Under the pieces are notes generated by a model that saw nothing but the letters and a program-made list of their open reading frames with translations, had not been told where the DNA came from and ran no database searches. The position numbers and the translations under genes were made by a program. A stretch of DNA of 8,669 nt, taken from contig UQWE01000056.1 in assembly GCA_900544655.1 (NCBI GenBank), positions 1-8,669 of the forward strand, read 5' to 3'. Of this stretch, positions 1 through 5,460 are shown piece by piece (positions within the stretch are counted from its first letter, which is position 1; each line of letters starts with the position of its first letter). This DNA comes from an uncultured Coriobacteriaceae bacterium (GTDB lineage Bacteria; Actinomycetota; Coriobacteriia; Coriobacteriales; Atopobiaceae).

Positions 1-598
1 TGGTCCCGACGTTCGTGATCGCGGCGACGCGCGGGCGCGCGCACTTTGCGAGACGATCGATCTCGCCGGGGTGGTTCATACCCATCTCGACGACGAGGAC
101 CTTCGCCGAGATGGGAGCCTCGAGCAGCGTGATGGGCACGCCAATCAGGTTGTTGAAGTTGCCGGCGGTGGCATGGACCTCGTACTTGGCACCGAGGGCG
201 GCGGCGAGCATCTCCTTGGTGGTGGTCTTGCCCACAGAACCCGTCACGCCAACGACGCACCAGTCCTGCTGCGCGCGCCACCACTCGGCTAGACGGAGCA
301 TGAACTCCGTGCCGTCGTCATCGGCGGCACGGACGATGGCACAGCCCGCCTCAAGCGCGGCGGCCTCGACATCTGATGTGACCTCGCGCGTGACGGCGAC
401 GACGCCCGCACCGGCCGCGATGGCGTTGGCGACGTAGTCGTTTCCATCGACGTTCTCGCCCGCGAACGCAACGAACAGGCCGCGCTCGCCGACACGCCGC
501 GAATCGATGGCGACTCCGGAGAGGGTCTCCTCCCCCGTACCACAGACCAGCGTGGACTCAGTGGCCGCGCAGACGTCATTCGCAGTGCATTCGATCAT
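1..598 (-). CDS. murF: UDP-N-acetylmuramoyl-tripeptide--D-alanyl-D-alanine ligase MurF, N-terminal part
   Basis: MurF is a cytoplasmic ligase that adds D-Ala-D-Ala to UDP-MurNAc-tripeptide using ATP, completing the peptidoglycan precursor. The first 199 codons are visible; the gene continues beyond base 1. The N-terminal Mur domain shows IDSR (about residues 31-34) and a GLFVAF...DGNDY stretch. The central ATPase domain has the P-loop GSVGKTTTKEM (about 120-130), then NFNN (147-150), VVEMG (169-173) and ITNVG (194-198). GSVGKTTTKEM plus NFNN and EMG is the MurF pattern; MurE normally reads GTNGKTTT. The ATG at 598 is preceded by GGAG with a 6-nt spacer. It begins 24 nt after the ftsI stop, so the two are almost certainly co-transcribed. 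The family is usually about 450-480 residues, so over half is missing here. Confidence 0.95.
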   Translation of the reverse strand, partial: MIECTANDVCAATESTLVCGTGEETLSGVAIDSRRVGERGLFVAFAGENVDGNDYVANAIAAGAGVVAVTREVTSDVEAAALEAGCAIVRAADDDGTEFMLRLAEWWRAQQDWCVVGVTGSVGKTTTKEMLAAALGAKYEVHATAGNFNNLIGVPITLLEAPISAKVLVVEMGMNHPGEIDRLAKCARPRVAAITNVGT

Positions 599-622
599 GT
601 CGATCTCCAGTCGGTGATTACG

Positions 623-2386
623 TTATGCCTTGGGGACGCTCAGGTCGGTCAAGGCCTCATTCATGATAGCGACAAACGACGGGACGGCCGCGGCGCTTCC
701 GTGATACGCGGTGCCGTTGATGCCCACGTAGCACAGAACCGCGGCGTCGCTACCGTTGGCGAAGCCGATGAACGAGCTCATGAAGTGGTTCTCGACATAC
801 CCGCCCTCGCTCGAGGCCTGCTCGCCCGTGCCGGTCTTGCCGACGACATCGTAACCCGCGATGTTGGCCTTCTTGCCGGTGCCGTCATCCTGCACGACGG
901 CGCGCATGTCGTTCACGACGCACTCGGCGGCTTGCTCGGAGATGACCTGCTCGCCCTCTCCCCAGTCGACCGTCTCGTCGCCCTTCTGGATGAGGAAGTG
1001 CGGCGTCATCATCGTGCCGCCGTTGGCGACCGCGCCGACCGCGCGCACGAGCTGCACGCTCGGGAAGGCGATGCCCTGGCCGAACGCCGCCGCGCCCGTC
1101 GTAGCACCGGTGTACTGGTCGCGCGAGGGCACGATGCCGTCCGCCTCGCCGGGGAAGTCGATGCCGGTCTTCTGGCCGATGCCGAACTTGGCAAGGCCCG
1201 CGCTGAAGTTGTCCGCGCCGATGGCCTTGCCCACGAGGGCCGCACCCGTGTTGGAGGAGCGGCGCATGATCTCGGTGGGGGTCATGTCCATGGTGTAGTC
1301 GCGGTCGTCCGCGTCACTGACCTCGTCGTCACCGACCTTGACCTTAGGCGGGACGGAGAAGGTCGAGTTCTTGGTGATGGTGCCGGTGTCATAGCCGATC
1401 GCCATCGTGAGAACCTTCATCGTCGAGCCGGGCTCGTAGGAGTCCGTGACGTTCGAGAGCTTGAGGCCGTCGTTGGTGATGCTCGAAGGATTGGTGAGGT
1501 CCGCGTACGGCGTGGAGCAGGCAGCCAGGATCTCGCCCGTCTTTGGGTCCGTCACCATGGCGTTGCCCGACTCGCCCTTCACGTCCTCGACCGCCTGGGC
1601 GAGCTGGGTCTCGGCGACCTGCTGGATGTTGATGTCGAGAGAGGTGATGATGTCCTCGCCGTCCGTCGCCTCGTGGATCTGGGAGGCGCCGCCGGCGACC
1701 GGCTGGCCATCGCGGCCGCGCTCCATGAGCATCTCGCCGTCCGTGCCCTTGAGGATGTCGTCGTACTGGAGCTCGAGGCCCGTAATGCCGTTGCCGTCCG
1801 TGTCGACGAAGCCAAGCGCCTGGCCGCCAACAGCGCCGTACGGATAGACGCGCTTCACGTCCGTGAGGGCGTAGACGCCGGTGATGCCGTCCTCGGAGAG
1901 CGCGGAGAGGAGGTCCTGGGCAACATCGGTATCGACCCTGCGCTGCACGTATGCGAAGGTGGTGTCTTGGGAGAGCGTCGACAGGTAGTCGTCCGCCGTG
2001 CCCCCAAGAGCATTCGCGAGCTCCTGGGCACACGCGGGCTTGTTCGTGACCTCTTTGGGATTGCAGTAGATGGTGCGGCACTCGACGCTCGTGGCGAGGA
2101 CGTTGCCGTTACGGTCAAAAATGGTACCGCGCTTGGCCGTCAACGTGACGTTGGTCGTATGCAGGCTCTGGGCCTTCGTCGAGAGGTTGGGGGCATCGAT
2201 GACCTGCAGCCACAGAAGCCTCGCCACGACGAGGGCGAACAGCACCATGACGAGCCTCGGTAGGGGCGTGTTCGAATTCGAGCCCCTACCACCAGAGCGC
2301 GCGCGGCGCGCCTCTTCATAAGAAGACGCGGGACGCCCCCTTCGGGCACCCGCGCCTCGATCGTTTCTGTTACCTCTCGTTGTCAT
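623..2386 (-). CDS. ftsI: Septal peptidoglycan transpeptidase FtsI (class B penicillin-binding protein)
   Basis: This 587-residue class B penicillin-binding protein crosslinks septal peptidoglycan outside the membrane. A basic cytoplasmic tail (1-43) precedes one membrane segment (about 44-62). The dimerization or pedestal domain starts with the class B signature RGTIFDRNG (86-94). The transpeptidase domain carries all three catalytic motifs: STMK with the acylated serine S321 and K324, SSN (377-379) and KTGTG (517-521). There are no C-terminal PASTA repeats; the protein ends shortly after the transpeptidase fold. Its place after an FtsL-like gene (39-nt gap) and before murF supports FtsI (PBP3/PBP2B type) rather than the elongation enzyme. 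The ATG has a weak close-set Shine-Dalgarno (GGTGAG). Six cysteines lie in the extracytoplasmic part (C103, C108, C119, C290, C489, C552). Confidence 0.96.
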   Translation of the reverse strand: MTTRGNRNDRGAGARRGRPASSYEEARRARSGGRGSNSNTPLPRLVMVLFALVVARLLWLQVIDAPNLSTKAQSLHTTNVTLTAKRGTIFDRNGNVLATSVECRTIYCNPKEVTNKPACAQELANALGGTADDYLSTLSQDTTFAYVQRRVDTDVAQDLLSALSEDGITGVYALTDVKRVYPYGAVGGQALGFVDTDGNGITGLELQYDDILKGTDGEMLMERGRDGQPVAGGASQIHEATDGEDIITSLDINIQQVAETQLAQAVEDVKGESGNAMVTDPKTGEILAACSTPYADLTNPSSITNDGLKLSNVTDSYEPGSTMKVLTMAIGYDTGTITKNSTFSVPPKVKVGDDEVSDADDRDYTMDMTPTEIMRRSSNTGAALVGKAIGADNFSAGLAKFGIGQKTGIDFPGEADGIVPSRDQYTGATTGAAAFGQGIAFPSVQLVRAVGAVANGGTMMTPHFLIQKGDETVDWGEGEQVISEQAAECVVNDMRAVVQDDGTGKKANIAGYDVVGKTGTGEQASSEGGYVENHFMSSFIGFANGSDAAVLCYVGINGTAYHGSAAAVPSFVAIMNEALTDLSVPKA

Positions 2387-2425
2387 GGCTCACCAGTCTA
2401 CGCGAAACAAACCCTGGCGGGCGCG

Positions 2426-3013
2426 TTATGCGATAGAGTCCACATCGACTGCATTCGCGCCGGCCGTAGAACCGTCGCCCTGGGTGATGTTGGCCTGGTT
2501 GAGCTGGGAGGCGACCTCCTCCGGAGAGGCGGCGGTGCTAGCGCTGGTCTCCTGGGCATCCGCGCTGGCAGAGTTCTCGGCCTCTGCCTCGGCAGCGGCG
2601 GCCGCCTCGGCATCGCCGATGGCGAGCTTGACGGAGTCGCCCGAGAGGACCATGCCGTAGCTCTGGGTGGCGATGCGGTCGATGCGCGAGGCGCTCGAGA
2701 GGACGGAGCGCTGGACTCGGAGGTCATCCTGGAGGGAGCGGGCCTCCTTGAGCTCGCTTCTCATCGTGGAATTCTGGGAGAGGATGGTCGCAGCGTACGT
2801 AAAGACGCCGACGCGCGCGGCAGAGAGCACCATGAAGATCGCCGCGACAGCCGCGAGGGCCTTGAGGGTGGAGAGAACCTGCCTTGAGACGCCGGCGCGC
2901 TCGCGGGCATCGAGGCCGGCGCCTTCGATCGTCTCGAAAGAGCGAGCCCCCTGCGGAGCGAACGCCCCCCTCGAGGCGTCGAGGTCATATGCCTCGGTAC
3001 CCATGTACGTCAT
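2426..3013 (-). CDS. ftsL: FtsL/DivIC-like cell division protein with a long acidic Ala-rich tail
   Basis: This 195-residue protein has the FtsL layout: a cytoplasmic N-terminus (1-47), one membrane segment (about 48-72), and a heptad-like coiled-coil stretch (about 77-108). A segment then reads SRIDRIATQSYGM (109-121), which resembles the end of the FtsL/DivIC domain. In known systems FtsL forms a complex with DivIC/FtsB and activates FtsW-FtsI. Beyond residue 130 it has an unusual tail of about 65 residues rich in Ala, Glu, Ser and Asp that looks disordered. The position between rsmH and ftsI is the classic ftsL slot, and assignment rests on this position and topology more than on sequence identity, since FtsL is poorly conserved. 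The first ATG is chosen because AAGGA lies 9 nt upstream; a second ATG three codons in is less well placed. Confidence 0.8.
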   Translation of the reverse strand: MTYMGTEAYDLDASRGAFAPQGARSFETIEGAGLDARERAGVSRQVLSTLKALAAVAAIFMVLSAARVGVFTYAATILSQNSTMRSELKEARSLQDDLRVQRSVLSSASRIDRIATQSYGMVLSGDSVKLAIGDAEAAAAAEAEAENSASADAQETSASTAASPEEVASQLNQANITQGDGSTAGANAVDVDSIA

Positions 3014-3054
3014 TGCGAATCATCCTTGTGCTGTGAGAGTGGCGACAGGTGCGC

Positions 3055-3076
3055 CCGCCCCGCTTTCGCGGGGCGG
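3055..3076 (-). other. Stable GAAA-tetraloop hairpin upstream of ftsL
   Basis: The arms CCGCCCCGC and GCGGGGCGG are a perfect 9-bp match. On the minus strand the loop reads GAAA, a GNRA tetraloop. Flanking GGTGC and GCACC could extend the stem across an internal loop. It lies in the untranslated stretch 41 nt before the ftsL ATG, and no T-run follows it, so an RNA-stability, processing or translational role is more likely than termination. Confidence 0.7.
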
Positions 3077-3176
3077 CTTGGCACCCTATTCTTCGTTGGT
3101 AGTGCGATTAGGCTGCGTTTGAGTGCGTTGTAGTGTGTTCGTGCTTCGGTGGTGCGTCGTTTGTGCGTCGTACTAT

Positions 3177-3203
3177 GCAAGACGGCCTCGCGGCCGGCAT
3201 TGC
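3177..3203 (-). other. GCGA-tetraloop hairpin just after rsmH
   Basis: On the minus strand CGGCC and GGCCG form a 5-bp stem around a GCGA (GNRA) loop. An outer GCAA/TTGC pairing is separated by a small internal loop. It begins about 25 nt after the rsmH stop. There is no T-tract. It could protect the 3' end of a processed mraZ-rsmH transcript; this is inference. Confidence 0.45.
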
Positions 3204-3228
3204 CCTGTTTGCGCGTATCGGCAGAGCC

Positions 3229-4188
3229 CTAGAGCTTCACCGCGACGCGCGTCTTGGCGCTGCGGGCGCGGGGATTGCGCTCGAGCTCCTCCTCGCTTGC
3301 CACGAGTGGCTTGCGAGTCTTGACGCGAATGATCGGCACGTGTCCGCACACGCACACCGGAAAATCCGGCGGGCAGGTGCAACCCTGGGAGTAGACGCCA
3401 AACAGGTGCTTGACGATGCGATCCTCCAGGGAGTGATAGCTGATGACGCAGATGCGGCCACCGGGGTTTGCCCAGCGAATCGCCGCCTCAAGGCCTCGCT
3501 CCAGGACTTCAAGCTCGTGGTTCACCTCGAGCCTGAGAGCCTGGAAGGACTTACGGGCGGGATGTCCGCCGTGGCGACGCGCGGCTGCCGGGATGGCGGC
3601 CTTGATGGCGTCGACCAGCTCGAAGGTGGTCTCGATGGGAGCCTTCTCCCTGCGGCGACACACCTCGCGGGCGATACGGGAGGCGAAACGCTCGTCTCCG
3701 TAAACGGAAAGAATCCGGGCGAGGTCGGCTTCGGTGTAGGTGTTTATGACCTCAGCTGCGGTTTTGGTGTGTTTTCCCGGATCCATCCGCATATCGAGGG
3801 GCGCATCCTCGTTGTAGGAAAAGCCCCTCTCGGGTAAGTCGAGCTGTGGAGACGAAACGCCAAGATCGAACAGGAAGCAGTCGACTCCAGGGACTTGGGC
3901 CTTGACGAGAAGATCGTCGAGATCGCCGAAGTTGCCCTTGAGGAACTGGTGCTGGCCCTCCGGGACCTCGCGCTCGAAACGCGCGGAAGCGGCGGCAAGC
4001 GCCATGTCATCCTGGTCGATGCCGAGGGACAGGCCGTTGGGGGCGACACGACGAGCGAGCTCGACCGTGTGGCCGGCACCGCCAAGAGTGCAGTCGCAGA
4101 CGACGTCTCCCGGCTTGGGGTCCAGCTCTCGCAGGACCTCCTCCAGCATCACGGGTACATGCCGATATTCTGCTGTCAACTTCTCCAC
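3229..4188 (-). CDS. rsmH: 16S rRNA (cytosine(1402)-N(4))-methyltransferase RsmH (MraW)
   Basis: RsmH uses S-adenosylmethionine to N4-methylate C1402 in the decoding centre of 16S rRNA. From the chosen start the protein is 319 residues, typical of the family. It shows HVPVMLEEVL (10-19), the SAM-binding CDCTLGGAGHT (31-41), GIDQDD (56-61), FDLGVSSPQLD (107-117), RGFSYNEDAPLDMRMD (121-136), ARKSFQALRLEVN (211-223) and ISYHSLEDRIVK (249-260). The four-cysteine pattern C-x-C...C-x-C (270-281) is also standard. I choose GTG at 4188 because GAGGA lies 8 nt upstream and the gene then starts 4 nt after the mraZ stop. ATG codons at 4224 and 4218 are in frame but would overlap mraZ and lie upstream of the conserved start. 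TTG at 4179 is also possible. Confidence 0.96.
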   Translation of the reverse strand: MEKLTAEYRHVPVMLEEVLRELDPKPGDVVCDCTLGGAGHTVELARRVAPNGLSLGIDQDDMALAAASARFEREVPEGQHQFLKGNFGDLDDLLVKAQVPGVDCFLFDLGVSSPQLDLPERGFSYNEDAPLDMRMDPGKHTKTAAEVINTYTEADLARILSVYGDERFASRIAREVCRRREKAPIETTFELVDAIKAAIPAAARRHGGHPARKSFQALRLEVNHELEVLERGLEAAIRWANPGGRICVISYHSLEDRIVKHLFGVYSQGCTCPPDFPVCVCGHVPIIRVKTRKPLVASEEELERNPRARSAKTRVAVKL

Positions 4189-4192
4189 CTCG

Positions 4193-4639
4193 CTAGTCCT
4201 CGTCGAAGAACATGTCATCGTCATCCTCCATCAGAGCGGCGAGCTGCTCGGCCCACTTCTCCGTGTTGTACACGGCGAAGTGATCCGCGTCGCCGACGAC
4301 GACAGCGTCCTTGCCAAGTCCAAGCTTCTCCTGCACGGCAGCGGGGACCTTGTTGAGCGGAAGACGACCGCTCTTGTCGATCTCCACCGTGACGGTGCTG
4401 GAGTTGAGCCTCAGGCGACGGAGATTGTCCTTCTTGGAGTTGGCGTTGAAGCCCTCCTTGAAGTGACTCATCACCCATTCCCTGTGGCCCTCCGGGGTGA
4501 AGCCCCACAGCGCGTCCTTCACGAGGATGAGGCAGACCTTGTTGCCAGACTCCTCCTTGAACTCATCGCGATACTCGGCTGGAAGCGTAATGCGCCCCTG
4601 GGCGTCGACAGAAACGGTCTTCGACCCAGTCAGGTACAT
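4193..4639 (-). CDS. mraZ: Transcriptional regulator MraZ, first gene of the dcw cluster
   Basis: MraZ is a small DNA-binding protein with two AbrB/SpoVT-like swapped-hairpin halves; in E. coli it forms a ring and represses its own dcw promoter. Here it is 148 residues (family about 140-150). The first half has DAQGRITLPAEYR (12-24), a good match to the D-x-x-GR-x-x-x-P-x-x-x-R signature. The second half has DKSGRLPLNKVP (88-99), which keeps D and GR but has drifted at the later P/R positions. The C-terminus is strongly acidic (EDDDDMFFDED, 138-148). ATG 4639 follows a strong Shine-Dalgarno (GGAGGGGAG, 6-nt spacer). A longer reading frame starting at 4738 is not used because it would run through the probable promoter and this RBS. 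The gene ends 4 nt before rsmH. Confidence 0.95.
   Translation of the reverse strand: MYLTGSKTVSVDAQGRITLPAEYRDEFKEESGNKVCLILVKDALWGFTPEGHREWVMSHFKEGFNANSKKDNLRRLRLNSSTVTVEIDKSGRLPLNKVPAAVQEKLGLGKDAVVVGDADHFAVYNTEKWAEQLAALMEDDDDMFFDED
4197..4201 (-). promoter_or_regulatory. Ribosome binding site deciding the rsmH start
   Basis: GAGGA at the very end of mraZ, overlapping its last codons, sits 8 nt before GTG 4188. It favours the GTG start over the upstream in-frame ATGs and suggests translational coupling of rsmH to mraZ. Confidence 0.65.
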
Positions 4640-4710
4640 ATTCAGCTCCCCTCCGGCTTCGCGACCGGCGTCCCGGTCTGAGTCATCCGCGTGCGTTTGC
4701 GCTAGCCAGA

Positions 4711-4738
4711 ATATTACCGCCTGAGCACGCCTGGGCAA
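4711..4738 (-). promoter_or_regulatory. Candidate mraZ promoter
   Basis: TTGCCC (4733-4738) and TAATAT (4711-4716) are separated by 16 bp; each matches the sigma-70-type consensus at 4 of 6 positions. The predicted leader would be about 65 nt. Its main support is position: it lies inside the phased AGG repeat array, as expected if MraZ represses its own promoter. Confidence 0.45.
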
Positions 4739-4764
4739 GCCTAAATCTGACTATTTCCCCCTAA
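4715..4764 (-). promoter_or_regulatory. Probable MraZ operator: five 10-bp-phased repeats
   Basis: On the minus strand an AG-initial core recurs at exact 10-bp steps: AGGGG, AGTCA, AGGCT, AGGCG, AGGCG, with the A residues at 4762, 4752, 4742, 4732 and 4722. Four of five cores begin AGG. Known MraZ operators (for example TGGG repeats in E. coli) are direct repeats with the same 10-bp period at the dcw promoter. The array overlaps the candidate -35 and ends at the candidate -10, which fits repression. The assignment to MraZ is inference from period, place and the adjacent gene. Confidence 0.6.
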
Positions 4765-4772
4765 ACGGCACT

Positions 4773-4795
4773 ACGAATGACTTATCGACATTCGT
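4773..4795. repeat. Inverted repeat ACGAATG / CATTCGT upstream of the mraZ promoter
   Basis: Perfect 7-bp arms at 4773-4779 and 4789-4795 with a 9-bp spacer lie just upstream of the phased array. It could be an operator for a second regulator of the dcw cluster; no specific family is recognised. Confidence 0.35.
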
Positions 4796-4897
4796 TCGAG
4801 GAGCGCCATCACCACGGATAGTGGCGAACGCCCGTTTGCATACAGGAACTTGGGGCGCACGAATTTGCAATCGCCAGGCGGGCGCAAACGCGCAGAG

Positions 4898-4907
4898 CAA
4901 ACGTTTG
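4898..4907. repeat. Palindrome CAAACGTTTG
   Basis: A perfect 10-bp palindrome with a central CG, flanked by further copies of its half-site (GCAAACG at 4884-4890 and CGTTTGC near 4833). The form resembles LacI-family operators, but it is too short to assign. Confidence 0.25.
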
Positions 4908-4927
4908 ACGAAGCTGTGAAGGTGCAG

Positions 4928-4944
4928 GTAAACGAGGTGTTATG
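4928..4944 (-). repeat. Shared 17-bp repeat, copy 1
   Basis: The 17 bases GTAAACGAGGTGTTATG (plus strand) occur here and again, perfectly and in the same orientation, at 6449-6465. This copy is framed by GTGCA/TGCAC arms (4922-4926 and 4943-4947). Its end overlaps TTATGCACA (4940-4948), which fits the DnaA box form TTATNCACA. A shared regulatory site is the simplest reading. Confidence 0.55.
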
Positions 4945-5131
4945 CACAGAATTGGTCAGGTGACGACCGGACGAGCGGCATCCACGCGCCGGCAGTAGGC
5001 ATCGCGCGGACATCAAGATGCATACTATTGGCTGGAATTCGAGGGCGGAAACGTAGCGGTTTGGAGACTTCGAGACCACAACGGAGAAGATGCGCTTTCA
5101 TGCCCCCAAACGCCCCCTCACACCCCTCCGC

Positions 5132-5173
5132 GGCCACCCTTCCGCACCATCCGGCCACCCTTCCGCACCATCC
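5132..5173. repeat. 21-bp tandem repeat, two perfect copies
   Basis: Copies at 5132-5152 and 5153-5173 are identical. The unit contains CCACCCTTCCG followed by CACCATCC. ACCATCCGG, which spans each unit junction, occurs a third time inside the nearby inverted repeat (5305-5313). The repeat length is a multiple of three, but the frame through it lacks a start and RBS. Confidence 0.75.
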
Positions 5174-5199
5174 GGCAGCCCTTTGGCGACCCCTTCCAC

Positions 5200-5343
5200 C
5201 AAAAAATGCGCCAAGTAGGGGGCTATTCCGGAATCCGACGAGTAGACAAGCGAAACGCCTCCTCGCCAACTGGGGTTTTGTCGCGAGAACAAGGCGTCTA
5301 CTCGACCATCCGGGGATTAGGCCCCTACTTAGCGATCTTTTTG
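5200..5343. repeat. 144-bp imperfect inverted repeat element
   Basis: Two 48-nt arms (5200-5247 and 5296-5343) match at 34 of 48 positions when one is reverse-complemented, with a 48-nt spacer. The best blocks are AAGTAGGGG (9/9), GAGTAGAC (8/8) and the CAAAAA outer ends. Read outward, each arm encodes a similar peptide (VYS, then PYLA and FL), one on each strand. The outer A-run and T-run would flank a folded RNA on either strand, so it could act as a two-way terminator. It could also be a miniature inverted-repeat element; no target-site duplication is visible and there is no transposase. Confidence 0.65.
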
Positions 5344-5460
5344 CTCGCCACTAGGCCAACTCGGTCGAAAAGTATGGACCTGATTCTCGATTCGCCGAAT
5401 AGGCATTCGGTTCCGCCTCCCAACGGTAACCGTGAGACGGATGAAAACTGCGCCCCGCCC

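Larger units (their letters stand above)
3014..3228 (-). other. Structured spacer between rsmH and ftsL
   Basis: This 215-nt gap inside an otherwise tight gene cluster has no credible ORF. Read on the transcribed (minus) strand it holds a GCGA-loop hairpin soon after rsmH, then about 80 nt rich in A and C and nearly free of T (positions about 3165-3085, with ACGCAC repeated three times), then a GC-only hairpin with a GAAA loop about 41 nt before the ftsL start. I see no T-run after either hairpin, so neither is a standard intrinsic terminator. It may set the ratio of early (mraZ-rsmH) to late (ftsL onward) transcripts, or mark an RNA processing site. No clear promoter for ftsL was found in it. 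Confidence 0.6.
4640..5460. other. 821-bp gene-free region between xerD and mraZ
   Basis: No reading frame here has a convincing start, RBS or recognisable protein. From the xerD side to the mraZ side it holds an 11-bp palindrome ACGGTAACCGT (5423-5433), a small hairpin with arms CCGAAT/ATTCGG (5395-5410), a 144-bp imperfect inverted repeat (5200-5343), a 21-bp tandem duplication (5132-5173), a 17-bp sequence also found upstream of xerD (4928-4944), a CAAACGTTTG palindrome (4898-4907), an inverted repeat at 4773-4795, and the mraZ promoter with phased repeats. No clear intrinsic terminator follows xerD unless the large inverted repeat acts as one. Confidence 0.7.

Noticed and set aside
614..2263. 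Long plus-strand open frame (549 codons) opposite ftsI
   Set aside because: It is antisense to a gene with all catalytic motifs. The translation is a low-complexity string rich in Arg, Ala, Val, Asp and Leu with no domain. Long antisense frames are common in GC-rich genes.
4640..4738. N-terminally extended MraZ starting at 4738
   Set aside because: The extra 33 residues have no family match, the frame would run through the probable promoter, and the strong RBS points to ATG 4639.
4785..4799. SOS (LexA) box upstream of mraZ
   Set aside because: CGAACGAATGT matches one arm of the Gram-positive LexA box, but the other arm fails, and the overlapping ACGAATG/CATTCGT inverted repeat explains the sequence better.
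4771..5079. Minus-strand 102-codon frame upstream of mraZ
   Set aside because: It covers the operator-like repeats and the 17-mer, has no family features, and its composition is unlike the neighbouring genes.
5098..5292. Minus-strand 64-codon frame through the tandem repeat
   Set aside because: It starts at TTG without a Shine-Dalgarno and owes its repeated residues to the 21-bp duplication. No sign of coding conservation between the repeat arms.
4640..5460. A structural RNA (SRP RNA, RNase P RNA, tmRNA or tRNA) or a dif site in the long gap
   Set aside because: I looked for conserved cores such as the tRNA T-loop, the SRP tetraloop region, the RNase P core and AT-rich dif arms and saw none.
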